A stretch of DNA of 64,000 bases from Protula sp. h YS-2021 (lineage: Eukaryota > Annelida > Polychaeta > Sabellida > Serpulidae). Location of the stretch: positions 15,925,916-15,989,915 of the forward strand of contig OX457027.1 of NCBI GenBank assembly GCA_949752745.1. Reading direction: 5' to 3'. Shown here one piece after another: positions 16,628 to 28,257 of the stretch. The notes under the pieces are model-generated. The model made no database searches. It worked only from the letters and a program-made list of their open reading frames with translations, and was not told the DNA's origin. The translations under genes and the position numbers were made by a program. How positions within the stretch are numbered: the stretch's first letter is position 1; every line of letters begins with the position of its first letter.

Positions 16628-19600
16628 ATTACGAAATAAGCGCGAATCGTGTCATGTTGTTAGTATGTATGTGTATGCATGAGAGTGTGGGAAATGCTAA
16701 AAAAAAGGGGTCTATAAATCATTGATTTATACTCCCATCTGTCCGGCAGACCGTCTGAAAAAGCTAAACAAATTGCTGCCTAGGTTAAAAATACCCTGGC
16801 ATGAGAAATGAAACACTAAATCTGTCCGTCTGCCCGTCTGAAATAGCAAAACAAATTGCTGTCTGGGTTAAAAATACACAGGCTTGAGAAATAAACGCTA
16901 AATCTGTCCGTCTGACCGTCTGATGTGTTATGTGTGTGTGGAGAGAGAGATTAAAAAAATTTTTAAAAAAGATTGCTTGTCTGACCGTCTGAAAAAGCTA
17001 AACAAATTGCTGCCTGAGTTAAAAATACTCAGGCATGAGAAATGAAACGCTAAATCTGTCCGTCTGACCGTCTGATGTGGTGTTATGTGTGTGAGAAGAG
17101 TGAGAAAGCTAAACAAATTGCTGCCTGGGTTAAAAATACACAGGCTTGAGAAATAAACGCTTAATCTGTCCGTCTGACCGTCTGATGTGTTATGTGTGTG
17201 AGGAGAGAGAGATTAAAAAAATAAAAAAGAAAAGATTGCCTGTCTGACCGTCTGAAAAAGCTAAATAAATTGCTGCCTGGGTTAAAAATACACAGGCTTG
17301 AGAAATAAACGCTTAATCTGTCCGTCTGACCGTCTGATGTGTTATGTGTGTGAGGAGAGAGAGATTAAAAAAATAAAAAAGAAAAGATTGCCTGTCTGAC
17401 CGTCTGAAAAAGCTAAACAAATTGCTGCCTGGGTTAAAAATACACAGGCTTGAGAAATGAAACGCTAAATCTGTCCGTCTGACCGTCTGATGTGGTGTTA
17501 TGTGTGTGAGAAGAGAGAGAAAGCTAAACAAATTGCTGCCTGGGTTAAAAATACACAGGCTTGAGAAATAAACGCTTAATCTGTCCGTCTGACCGTCTGA
17601 TGTGTTATGTGTGTGTGGAGAGAGAGATTAAAAAAATAAAAAAAAAGATTGCCTGTCTGACCGTCTGAAAAAGCTAAACAAATTGCTGCCTGGGTTAAAA
17701 ATACACAGGCTTGAGAAATAAACGCTTAATCTGTCCGTCTGACCGTCTGATGTGGTGTTATGTTTGTGTAAAGAGTGAGAAAGCTAAACAAATTGCTGCC
17801 TGGGTTAAAAATACCCAGGCTTGAGAAATAAACGCTTAATCTGTCCGTCTGACCGTCTGATATGGTGTTATGTGTGTTTGGAGAGAGAGAGATACAAAAA
17901 TAAAAAAGACTGCCCTTTTATCCGGATGTCCTTTTATCCGGGTGCCCTTTTATCCGGGTGTCCTTTTATCCGGTTGCCGTAGGTGTTCTGTGTGTACGCA
18001 GTGAGAAAGTTTAAAAATAAAAGAGTTGTTGTTGCCTGTATATGCGTGGGAGAGAGAGAGCTCTCACGGTTAAAAATGGTGTCTCTTTAGAGTGAGAAAG
18101 CCCGAAAAAGGTTGTTTGTTTAGAGCGTGGGAAAGCCGAAAAAAAGAGTTGTTGTTGCCTGTATATGCGTGGGAGAGAGAGCGCTCTCACGGTTAAAAAT
18201 GGTGTCTCTTAAGGTAGCGTTGCTCACGTTTAATTGCTGCTACGGCAATCAATTAGCATGAGAAAGCAGAAAGAAAGACTGTTCGTTTGTCCCCGGCCGC
18301 CGTGGTGTGATGGAGAGAGAGGGTTAAAAATTAAAAAAAACATGACTGTCTGGGTGTCCGTGTGTCTGGGTGTCCGTGTCTGGGTGTCCGTGTGTCTGGG
18401 TGTCCGTTGGTTTGGTTGTCATAGGTGTTAGAAGAGTGAGAAAGCTTTAAAGAAAGGATTGTTGCTTGTATATGGCCACAATGCATGGAGACCTCTCTGT
18501 GGTTAAAACACAGCATCCCTTAAGGGAAAGAGTGCTCATTTTTTTAATTGCTGCTGCAATGGCTTGGTTAGAGAGTGAGAAAGCCAGAAAAAGACTGTTT
18601 GTTTGCCCCCCAGCTACCGTGGTGTGATGGAGAGAGAGGTAAAAAAAAACAAAAAAAAAGACTGTCCGTTTGTCTGAGTGTCCGTTTGTCCGGGTAGTCC
18701 GTTTGTCCGGGTGTCCGGTTGTCCGACTGACCCATAACCAGTCTGGTCTGGCGTGTGTTTGGAGAGAGAAAGCTAAAAAAAAGAGTTGTCATTGCTTGTA
18801 TACATAGAGTGACCTGTGGTGCGGCTGGCAACGGCAGGTCTGAAAGTTGACTGGTGGTGGTGGTGGTGGTAATGGGGGGGGGGGGGAGTGCTCGAGTGCT
18901 CGGGTGCTCGGGTACTCAAGTGCTCGGGTGCTCGAGTGCTTGGGTGCCATTTTGTTCGGGCGCCATTTTGTTCGGGCGCCAAAAAAAAGGGGTGATTTTT
19001 TTACCCCCTTTTTTATACCCCCTTTTTTACTTTAAGGGGGCTTTATAGGTGAGCTCTAACCATGTAGCTCACCTATAAAACATAAAAAAGGGGTGATTTT
19101 TACCCCCTTTTGACTTTAAGGGGGTTTATAGGTGAGCTCTAACCATGTAGCTATGAGTTCTCTATTTATAAAATGGAGAACTTGTACGTTTGGGGAGGTG
19201 TCTCATCTGTCCGTCTGCCGTTGGATGGTTGTTTGAATGGCCGCCCGTTTGAATGGTCGTTTGAATGGCCGCCCGTTTGAATGGCCGCCTACTCTCCATA
19301 TTACGTCATTATGACGTTCATATGACGTTCATATGACCTCCATATGACCTCCATATGATCTCCATATGATCTCCATATGATCTCCATATCACGTCAATAA
19401 CACGTCCATATGACGTCAATATGACGTCAATATGACGTCACTGTTTTCGGAACCCCATGGGGCTCCGAAAACACCTCCTGACGTCATTATGACGTCCATA
19501 TGGCAACCATATGGTAACCATATGACAACCATATGGCAACCATATGACGTCAATATGACGTCAATATGACGTCACTGTTTTCGGAACCCCATGGGGCTCC

Positions 19601-19665
19601 GAAAACACCTCCTGACGTCATTATAACGTCACTTCCTGTTTTCGGAACCCCACTTTTACCCTACT
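16628..19665. repeat. Right terminal inverted repeat, interrupted by a 2.3-kb satellite
   Basis: The inner part (16628-16711) matches left 480-565 inverted and the outer part (18981-19665) matches left 1-480 inverted. The material between has no counterpart on the left. The outer part carries at least two copies of the GTTTTCGG...CCGAAAAC palindrome (about 19441-19472 and 19574-19604), several TGACGTCA sites (19411-19440), and a partial internal duplication of the stretch around 18985-19155. The predicted end is CT at 19664-19665, the usual 3' end of Polintons, because LINE coding sequence begins at the next base. Confidence 0.85.
16712..18980. repeat. Satellite-like repeat block inside the right TIR
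   Basis: From 16740 to about 17890 it is built from imperfect units containing CTGTCCGTCTGACCGTCTGA, GTGTTATGTGTGTG, GAGAGAGATTAAAAAA and AAATTGCTGCCTGGGTTAAA; unit lengths alternate. It continues with CCTTTTATCCGGGTG units (about 17910-17970), CTGGGTGTCCGTGT units (about 18350-18410 and 18665-18725) and GTGCTCGGGTGCTCGAGT units (about 18890-18945). No coding sequence is seen. Flanked on both sides by AAAAAAAAGGGGT (16699-16711, 18981-18993). Confidence 0.85.
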
Positions 19666-22360
19666 ATCAGTTATGGTAAACAAAAAGCACGTCAAAGGCG
19701 AGAAGAAGAAACCTGTCTGAGAAATAGAATAAATGTCCTTGAGGACAAAATTACTGAACAAAACGCCAACGAAAATGAATTAAATGAATTTAATGAATGT
19801 AAGCTTCAACTTGAAAAACTATTAGACTACAAAACTCATGGGGCAAACATTAGAGCAAGAACTGAACATATAGAACACAATGAAAAGAGCACATCCTATT
19901 TCTTTAACACCGCGAAGCAGTCCTACAATAAAAAAAACTATAACTAGACTTAAGATGCGAGATAACGCAATTACACTTTCATCAAAAGAAATCTTGAACG
20001 AAATTAAAATATTTTATCAAACCCTTTACGCATCTAGAGCCCTAAACAACAACCTAACAGATACCCTCAACTCGTTGCAAGGCGTCCCGCAATTGCGTGA
20101 CGCAAATCGTGATGACATGGAACATCAGATGACAGTAAATGAGCTTTATCTTACGTTGAAGACTATGAAGCGTAATAAAAGTCCCGGTGTTGATGGTCTC
20201 TCGGCGGAATTCTACGAAAAGTTTTGGCCTATCCTAGGCCCAATTCTTGCTGAAGTATTTGAAGTTTCCAAATTAAGTAACCTCCTCCCACTCTCATTAC
20301 GTAGAGCGTCGATAATTTTGTTGCATAAGCGAGGCAAAGACCCCGAGCTAATAAAAAATTGGAGACCGATATCCCTGTTAAACACCGACTACAAAATACT
20401 CTCCAAAACTATCGCCCGTAGAATCTCCCCAGTACTCGGAAAGCTTATAAACGAGGATCAAACTGCTTTTATCAAAGGGAGGTACATTGGTGAAAACATT
20501 CGACTAATCTCCGACATGTTGGAATTTACCGAACGGGAAAAAATACCCGGACTGCTCCTACAAATAGACTTCGAAAAAGCTTTCGACAGTATTGAATGGG
20601 ACTTTATGTTTGCGGCTCTACAAAAATTTAATTTTGGCCAAGAAATAATATCATGGGTTAAACTCTGCTACACAGAAAATTACAGTACGATCTCAAATAA
20701 CGGGTTTACTACCGGTTGGTTCGAGCTCTTCAGAGGTCTTAGACAAGGTTGTGGCTTATCGTGCGTCCTGTTCGTCCTCGCTGTCGAAATTCTTGCAATA
20801 TTGATTAGAAATAACAAAAAAATTGTTGGCATTAAAGTAAACACGACCGAATTCAAAATAAGTCAATTCGCTGATGATACTACCACAATACTGGGCAACA
20901 CTGAATCTATTCCGATACTTTTTTCAACATTGAAATCTTTCGCTGAAATGTCGGGCCTTCGTATTAATAAAGAAAAAACAATGCTTATCTGGTTGGGGCC
21001 TTGGAAGAAAAGGGAAGTATACTTGGGTTACAAGTATCCCAGTCATGTTTTAATATGCAAGGTGTCTCCCTAGGCTATAATAACAGTAAATGCAATGAAA
21101 TAAATATTGGTGAAAAAATAAACAAAATGAAAAACAAATACCAAGTCTGGTCCAATAGAGATCTATCATTAATAGGCAAAATTCTCATTAGCAAATCCTT
21201 GGGAATATCAAACTTGATTTATTCACTCTCGAACGTCACGTGCTCCAACTCTGATTTAGAACGAGCTCAGTATGAAACGAACATGTTTCTATGGAATTAC
21301 ACGAAAGCTAAAGTGAAACATAGCACTCTTATTAGTGAGTACTCCAAAGGGGGTTTAAAGGCAATCGATTTTAAGTCGCAAGATAAAGCACTATAATTGG
21401 CATGGATTCCACGAATCTTAAAAAGTAATAAATGGTGTGAAATACTGCGCTTCTATGCAGCCAGGCTTGGTAGGTTTAGTTATCTTCTAAGGTGTAATTT
21501 TGATGTTAGCAAGTTGGCATATATACCAGCCTTCTACAAAGAAATTTTGAAACATTTTCGTGAAGTGTTTCAAACAAGCAAAGATTCAGCACAAATTCTG
21601 TGGAACAATAAAAATATATTAGTAAACAACAAGCAAATATTTTACAAAAGCTGGTTTGATAAAGGCATCCATCTTGCAAGGGACTTACAGGATGTAAATG
21701 GTAACTGGTTAACTGAAACATTTTTATGAAATATATAACTTAAAGGTAAACTTTTTAACTTTCCATGCAGTTAAATCCGCAATCAAATTACGAGTTGATG
21801 TCGATGCCCGTATCGCGTTCAATAAATTCGTGCTTGAGACTGGTCAAAATCTTTTGGACATCTCGAATGCCAAGTCAAAACTCTTTTATAATGAGTTGAT
21901 AAAAAGGGTGGAAAAAGGCCCTACCAGTCACAGTTTCTCTGCAAATGCTGGTTTCGACACAAATGCCGCATATAAAAGCACTGCTCTTATGAAAGCGTCT
22001 TGCAGAAGCAGTAAACTTGTAGCGTTTCACTATAAAATAATCCAAAACACTGTAGCGCATAACGTAAACCTAAAAAAATGGGGCATAAGACAGACCAATA
22101 AGTGCAAATATTGTTTAACTGAGGACGACTTGTTTCACACCTTTCTTAACTGCCTAAACACTATTAAAATTATAAAAACCTCGTTCAGAAACTTGAGAAT
22201 TAATTACTTCAACGCTGAAGAGTTTCTGATAGGCTCCCCCGATAAAGCAAAAAATCATATCCTTCTCCTAATAAAGTATCTTATTTGGAAAGCTCGGTTC
22301 TATGACTACCAATTTCAACACTCAATTCTATTGAAAGAAATGCAGACGCACATAGAAGTA
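19666..22360 (+). pseudogene. Tx1/L1-type LINE ORF2 relic, first copy (split by the Polinton)
   Basis: Coding similarity to the copy at 24264-27900 begins at the first base after the Polinton end (SYGKQKAR against IYGKKRAR), so the endonuclease half must lie left of the provirus. Reverse transcriptase motifs are KNWRPISLLN, QIDFEKAFDS (A), GLRQGCGLS (B) and QFADDT (C). The frame breaks in an A8 run near 19930 and near 21040, has an in-frame stop at 21394-21396, breaks again near 21730, and continues to about 22360 (WKARFYDYQF). Clade assignment rests on the RT sequence style. Confidence 0.85.
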
Positions 22361-22362
22361 AA

Positions 22363-22721
22363 ATGCTGTTTCAAGGGCGCTTCAACCCTCTAAGCAACTT
22401 TTACCAAGCGACGATCTCCTATGGAGGCAAATACCCCCATCCATATGGTTGCATGAGCACAGAGTGGGTATCATGCGCGAAGTACTAAAACGCAAGTTCG
22501 AACAACACCCTGAAATTCTCGATTACCTGCTATCAACCTAAGAACGCGAAATTATCGAATGTTCTCCGTACGACAGCTTCTACGGCATAGGCCTGTCGCT
22601 AAAGGACGCTAAGCAGTGTGCCGTCCCCCCAAGTCCCAGGCTTAACACAAACAAGTTGGGCGAACTGTTGATGGAACTTCGTGATATAGCTCGAGAAACG
22701 CTGAAAAAGATGGGGCACTAA
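22363..22721 (+). pseudogene. NADAR domain (DUF1768/YbiA-like) relic fused to or following the LINE ORF2
   Basis: NADAR proteins bind or hydrolyse ADP-ribose/NAD-type or riboflavin intermediates; some remove ADP-ribose from nucleic acid. Here MLFQGRFNPLSNFY at 22363 is the typical N-terminal motif. A second frame holds IMREVLKRKFEQHPEI, then after an in-frame TAA (22539-22541) IIECSPYDSFYGIGL, and finally NKLGELLMELRDI, ending at 22721. These are the C-terminal family motifs (KF-Q-P, E-x-SP-x-D...G-x-G, N-LG-LLM-R), with Tyr where Trp is common. The middle part with the EQAYQ helix is missing. It follows LINE coding sequence without a gap. Confidence 0.7.
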
Positions 22722-23602
22722 CTACTACGCCTAATTATACGCGATGAAACGCCCTCATGTAACGGTATACTCTTTATGTCTAACAATAGAAACCGCAAGG
22801 TAAGGTAACGTAAATTTTATGGAGTTACTTTGAAACTGGAATATCCTATATTAAAATCCCCCTATAGATAAATATACCCCCATTACTACAGCACAATGAT
22901 TAGCTCTAAATTCTTACCTCATACACACACAGAAGAATCTTAAGTTTCAATACGAGATGACTGAATGATAGGTGTACCACCATAAAATCAGAACACATTT
23001 TGATATCCAAGATCCCCGGTCTGTAAACTATCCCTCACGTTAACCGAGTATTTAAAGTAAAGCGACTACGTGATATCTTTCCTAAAATGTCTCCTAAAAA
23101 GTTCGCCATACTCTGATCGTAAATAATCAAAGAAATCTGTCTGGTCAATTCGTCACACGCATCACTTAAGTAATGTATTTTATTTTGGAATGAACAATAT
23201 TTTGTGAATTATCCACGATATCAGTTGTATTTCTCCATTCTGTGTCGTATTTAAACGATCATTTTCCATTTTAAGTAAATATATCTCTTTATTGTTAATA
23301 GGGCCGAACCCGTAAATGAAATGATATAAAACCTAGCCCTCTCCAACTAAAATGTAATGAAATCTGTCACAGATCTGGCACAGTGGCTAATTTGTTAAAT
23401 ATTGAACATATGCGGAAAGAAGAGCTGAACATAGGCGTTTCAGTTTACGGGTTAGGCCGTACTAAAGATACTGAATAATATTGAAGGCCAATAATGAATA
23501 GATACATTTTATGGTGTGCATTGTGATAGGTACGTGTTGGGTAGATCTGTGGCAAGAAGTCAGACCCAAATAAGGCAATCAATAGTGTTCCCAGTGCATA
23601 AC

Positions 23603-23653
<51 letters not shown>

Positions 23654-24263
23654 GGCTGGCGTGGGGTGGCATGGCAGATGAGATAATGTTACTGTATGAA
23701 GGGGGGCTAGAAGAGGACGTTTTGGGGGATAGAGGAGTGTATACTATGAGGGATGGGTTAGTGCAGGCGCAGGGTACGATATTTAAAATAAATGGAATTT
23801 GCGGTGACTGTAGGGACGGGTTAGTCCGGCGCAGGTCACGATTTGAAAAAAAAAAGGAATTTGCTTTGGCTGCTCTGTTTCGAGTCTTCATACACCCTCA
23901 TTGCTGTCGTACCAATAACCTTGCATATCTATTCCCCTCTTGGGTACTTAACAAAGTGCGTTGTCAAAGATTATCACTACGCTAGTTAATATATGCCATC
24001 CTAAGCATATAGGGGATTCTGTGTGAATATTTAACAGAACAAGCGGTTGGCACATCAATAAATAGATTACTTGCCAAACTTCATTTCGGTTCTCTGTGTG
24101 ATTCATATATATGTTCTTATTTTTTTTCTATATGTTGTATATGTTGTATTCTATGCCTGTACGAAAGTGTCGGAAGTGTCATGGGAGTCTATTCCAGATA
24201 AAATTAGATTCAAATGAAAACATAAGGATCAAATTTTTGTTGAGCGTTTTACACCACACATAA
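22722..24263. other. Non-coding gap with a (GT)n microsatellite
   Basis: No supported gene. A (GT)n run lies at about 23606-23649. TGGCACAGTGG near 23370 resembles a Pol III A box but no B box follows. The last part may be the 5' region of the LINE whose ORF2 starts at 24264. Confidence 0.6.
23606..23649 (+). repeat. (GT)n microsatellite
   Basis: About 22 uninterrupted GT units. Confidence 0.95.
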
Positions 24264-27200
24264 ATGACGTTATCATTATTAAGTACTAATGTACGGGGTA
24301 TTCGCCAGAAAAGCAAACGGTTAGCTCTCTTCAAAGAATTTAAAAACACAAAATATGATATTATAATGCTACAGGAGAGCCACTCAACAAGTGATGACCT
24401 AAATGTCTGGGAAGGCGAGTGGGGTGGAAAAATATTTTGTAGCCACGGGACAAACAGAAGCGCAGGTGTGCTGTTCCTGACATCTAATAATTTGACTACC
24501 ATTGGTGAAAAAAATTATGATGGTGGCAATATTCAATATATAATCCTTAAAGTCAACTCAATCCAACTGGGTATTTTCAATATCTATTCCCCAAACAAAG
24601 ATGCTGACCACGTAAAATTTTATCAGAACTTTATGGCAATATTGTCTGACATCAGGTGTGATGAATTTATTATAGGCGGTGACTTTAATTTGGTGCTTTC
24701 GCCCATTGATAAATTTGGCGGCCGTTCCCCATCCAAAAAAGTCTTTCAATTCTGGAAAAAATTATAGAATCGTTCAGTTTAACAGATATATGGCGTTACT
24801 ACAACCCAAATAAAAAACAGTATACATGGTCTCAAAAGTCACCGAGAGTCCTCTGTCGACTCGATTACTTTTTGGTCACACAGGGTATCGTGAAAGCCAC
24901 AAAGAAAACGAACATTCCATACTGTCCATTTACTGACCATAAAAGTATGAGCTTAATAGTTGACCTCTGTCTGGATAAAAGGGGTCCAAATTTTTGGAAA
25001 CTAAACAACAGTTTTCTTCAAGAAGCAACTTACGTACAAACCGTTGAAAGGTTAATAACCGCTAAATGGGACGAGTTATCATATATCCGAGATATAAGAG
25101 TCAGATACGATCTCCTAAAACTGGAAATAATGCAGTATAGTTTAATTTACGGCAAAAAAAGGGCCAGAGAAAGACCGGAAGAGGAACAGTCGCTCAAATC
25201 AAAAATAGAAATTTTGGACAAAAAAGTAATTGATGACGAAATTAGTAAGGACGAACTCATCGAATACGAACTTTGCAAGCAGCAGTTAGATACTCTAATC
25301 GAACATAAGACCAAAGGAGAATACATCCGATCTAGACTTGAATTTATAGAAAAAAATGAAAAAAATACATCGTATTTTTTTAACATGGCAAAACAAATAT
25401 ACGACAAAAAAAACAATCACCAAGTTGAAAACAATTGATGGATCCATTACCATGTCACGCAAAGAAATTCAGTTTCATATTAAAGACTTCTATAGCAAAC
25501 TATATAGCTCACAGGGCCTCAAGTCCGCAGACCCATCATTTTTTGAACAATTTAAACAAATGCCCAAGCTTAGTGTTTTTGAACAACAAAGCATTGAAGA
25601 CAAGATAAAAATAGATGAACTTTATAGTGCCCTAAAAGCTATGAAACCAAACAAAAGCCCCGGCGTCGATGGCCTGTCTTCTGAATTTTATATCAAATTT
25701 TGGAATAACATTGGTCCCATACTTACTGACGTCATAAATACATCACATTCAGAGGAGCACTACCACCCTCACTTCGAAGAGCGGCTATAATATTGCTGCA
25801 TAAAAGGGGTAAAGACCCTGAGATTATTAAAAACTGGAGACCAATCTCCCTATTAAATACAGATTACAAGATATTATCTAAAAGTCTAGCTAAAAGAATC
25901 TCCCCATACTTAAATAAACTAATAAATGAAGATCAAACTGGATTTATAAAAGGAAGATACATTGGTGAAAATATTCGATTGATTTCAGACCTATTAGACT
26001 TTACTGATAATGAAGGAATCCCTGGTTTGCTCCTTCAAATAGATTTTGAAAAGGCCTTTGACAGTTTGGAATGGAACTTTATGCTGAACATGTTAAAAAA
26101 ATTTAACTTTGGACCGGAACTCATATCTTGGATTAAGCTATGCTACACAGATATTTCTAGTACAGTAATGAATAACGGCTATAGCACCGGATGGTTCGAT
26201 ATACGAAGGGGTGTGAGACAGGGTTGTGGTCTCTCCTGCATACTCTTTGTTCTCGCAGTCGAGTTCATGGCCCAAATGATACGAGACAACGACAAAATCA
26301 TAGGCTTGAAGGTCGGAAAAGGGGAATTTAAGTTAACTCAGTTTGCCGATGACACAACAGGTATTTTGGGTAGTGTTGAATCAATTCCAGAATTTTTTCA
26401 AACGCTAGAAAATTTTGCAAGCCAGTCAGGTCTTAAAATCAACAAAGATAAAACTTTACTTATATGGCTGGGACCTTGGAAAAAAAGGAAACGCGCTTAT
26501 GATTTAGAAGTGTCCCGAAACTGTTTCAACATGCTTGGAATCTCCCTTGGATATGACCTTAAAAAATGCAACGAAAAGAACATTATCGATACAATTGCAA
26601 AAATGAGAGAAAAGTACCTATTTTGGTCTTGTAGAGGACTCAGCCTGTTAGGAAAAATTCTAATAACTAAGTCACTTGGAATATCTAACTTAATTTACTC
26701 CCTTTCTAACACTAGCTGTGACGCAGACTCCATAAAGCAAGCACAAAAAGAAACTTCATCTTTTTTATGGGGTTATTCTACACCAAAAGTTAAACATACC
26801 ACTATAATAAGGAACTATGATGAGGGTGGACTAAAAGCAATTGACATCCAATCACAGAATATGGCTCTCAAACTTGCTTGGTTACCAAAATTAATGCAAC
26901 GAAAAAAGTGGTCAAAAGTAGTAAATTATTACTTAGGTAAGATTGGTGGCCTAAGTTTGTTAATGCATTGCAACTTTGACGTAAAAAAACTCCCTCATAT
27001 GCCTCCCTTTTATCAAGATATCTTACAAGCTTTTAAAACAATATTTCAAACCCCGACAATGTCTAAGCAATTACTCTGGAACAATCAAGATATACTTATA
27101 GATAATAAACCCATATTCTTTAAGAACTGATTCCAAAACGGAATTGTTTTTATACAAGATCTAATGAATAAAAATAATAGATGGCTGACATGCGATGAAC

Positions 27201-27910
27201 TAACGAGGAAATATAACATCAAAGTTAATTACCTAACATTAACTAGCATTCAACAAGCAATTAAGCAACAAATTTTACCTAATCAATCCTGTGCTTTAGG
27301 AAGTTGCATATTTAGAACTAGAAGTGGTCAGCGTTGAAATGTAACAAATTGTAAGTCAAGGGATTTTTATAAAGAACTAGTGAAACAAATAAGTCAACCC
27401 CCGACTAGCTTAAAAATGTGGAAGAATAAGGGGATAGATCTTACCCTAGTAAACAAAAGTATCAAAATATCAAGAGATTCATGTCGCGATAACAAACTAC
27501 TTTTCTTCCAGTTCAAGATATTAAACGACATAGTAGCCAACAACAAAAATCTGGAAAAATGGGGAATTAAATTAGACAAAAATTGCTCTGAATGTAATGT
27601 AGTATAAAGATGATTTCCACCTGTTCATAAATTGTCCTAAAACAGTGGCAATAATAAGAAAAGCGTGGCAACTCCTTGGTCTTAAAGGCTTTCACGCTAC
27701 TGAGTTTCTGTTAGGATCTTGTAACAACGCTGAAAACCTTATTTTTCTTCTTTTAAATACCGAATATGGGATACCCGATTCCGTAATTTAGCCTTCAATT
27801 ATTCGACCTTCATGCATGAAGTAAGCATGTACATGCAAGTAGATAAGCTTATCTTAGACGACGATAAATACCATAGGAAATGGGGATCGTGGTCCATCAA
27901 GGACAATTGA
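24264..27910 (+). pseudogene. Tx1/L1-type LINE ORF2, second copy, nearly full length
   Basis: Encodes the endonuclease/reverse transcriptase for target-primed retrotransposition. The endonuclease starts at ATG 24264 (LSTNVRGIRQK) with LQESHST, IGGDFNLV, LDYFLV and TDHKSM. The RT follows with KNWRPISLLN, QIDFEKAFDS (A), GVRQGCGLS (B) and QFADDT (C), then a thumb/C-terminal region including WLGPWKK, GKILITKSLGISNLIYSLSN and a C-terminal CSEC motif near 27580. Frameshifts lie near 24765, 25430 and 25790, with an in-frame TGA at 27128-27130 and further damage after 27340. The same family as the 19.7-kb copy but clearly diverged from it. No NADAR is seen at its end. Confidence 0.88.
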
Positions 27911-28257
27911 AAAACGGATCTTGCTTTCTTTTCTTTTTTTTCTTATTACCTCGTTAATGCATACCTACATTGGTCAAACCATATGGACGTCCCAAAAAAA
28001 CCCACGACACTTCTGCACACTCCTTGTGTTTCATGTCTGCTTTTTCGTACAAACGTTTACTACATCATAGATGCGAGTAAATTTATAGACAATTGTTAAA
28101 ATTACTGCAGTATTGTCTGGGTGCTGCGACACCTAGCGATGTGTAAACTGTGTGTCTGCAAATGGTTTCTGAAAGGTTTTTGGTGTAAATGTGCGAGTAA
28201 TTGATGTGACGTACAATGTCTTCCTTTTTTTTTTCAATTAAAAAAAAATAAAAAAAT
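27911..28257. other. Unassigned spacer
   Basis: LINE tail and AT-rich sequence; no gene or clear repeat seen. Confidence 0.5.

Larger units (their letters stand above)
1..19665. mobile_element. Maverick/Polinton (adintovirus-like) provirus
   Basis: A self-synthesising DNA transposon or endogenous virus of about 19.8 kb. It carries the defining set: protein-primed DNA polymerase B, retrovirus-type integrase with chromodomain, FtsK/HerA-type packaging ATPase, adenain-type protease, double-jelly-roll major capsid and single-jelly-roll penton, between long inverted repeats. The polymerase side runs rightward and the virion side leftward, meeting near 7.0 kb. Cysteine-rich and acidic accessory genes sit next to the TIRs, like the accessory genes described in adintoviruses. 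Many core frames are broken, so mobility of this copy is unlikely. Confidence 0.93.

Noticed and set aside
16712..18980. CRISPR-like array
   Set aside because: Units are imperfect, contiguous and without unique spacers; this is satellite DNA in a eukaryotic element.
23365..23400. Pol III A box of a tRNA gene or SINE
   Set aside because: TGGCACAGTGG fits an A box but no B box or cloverleaf follows.
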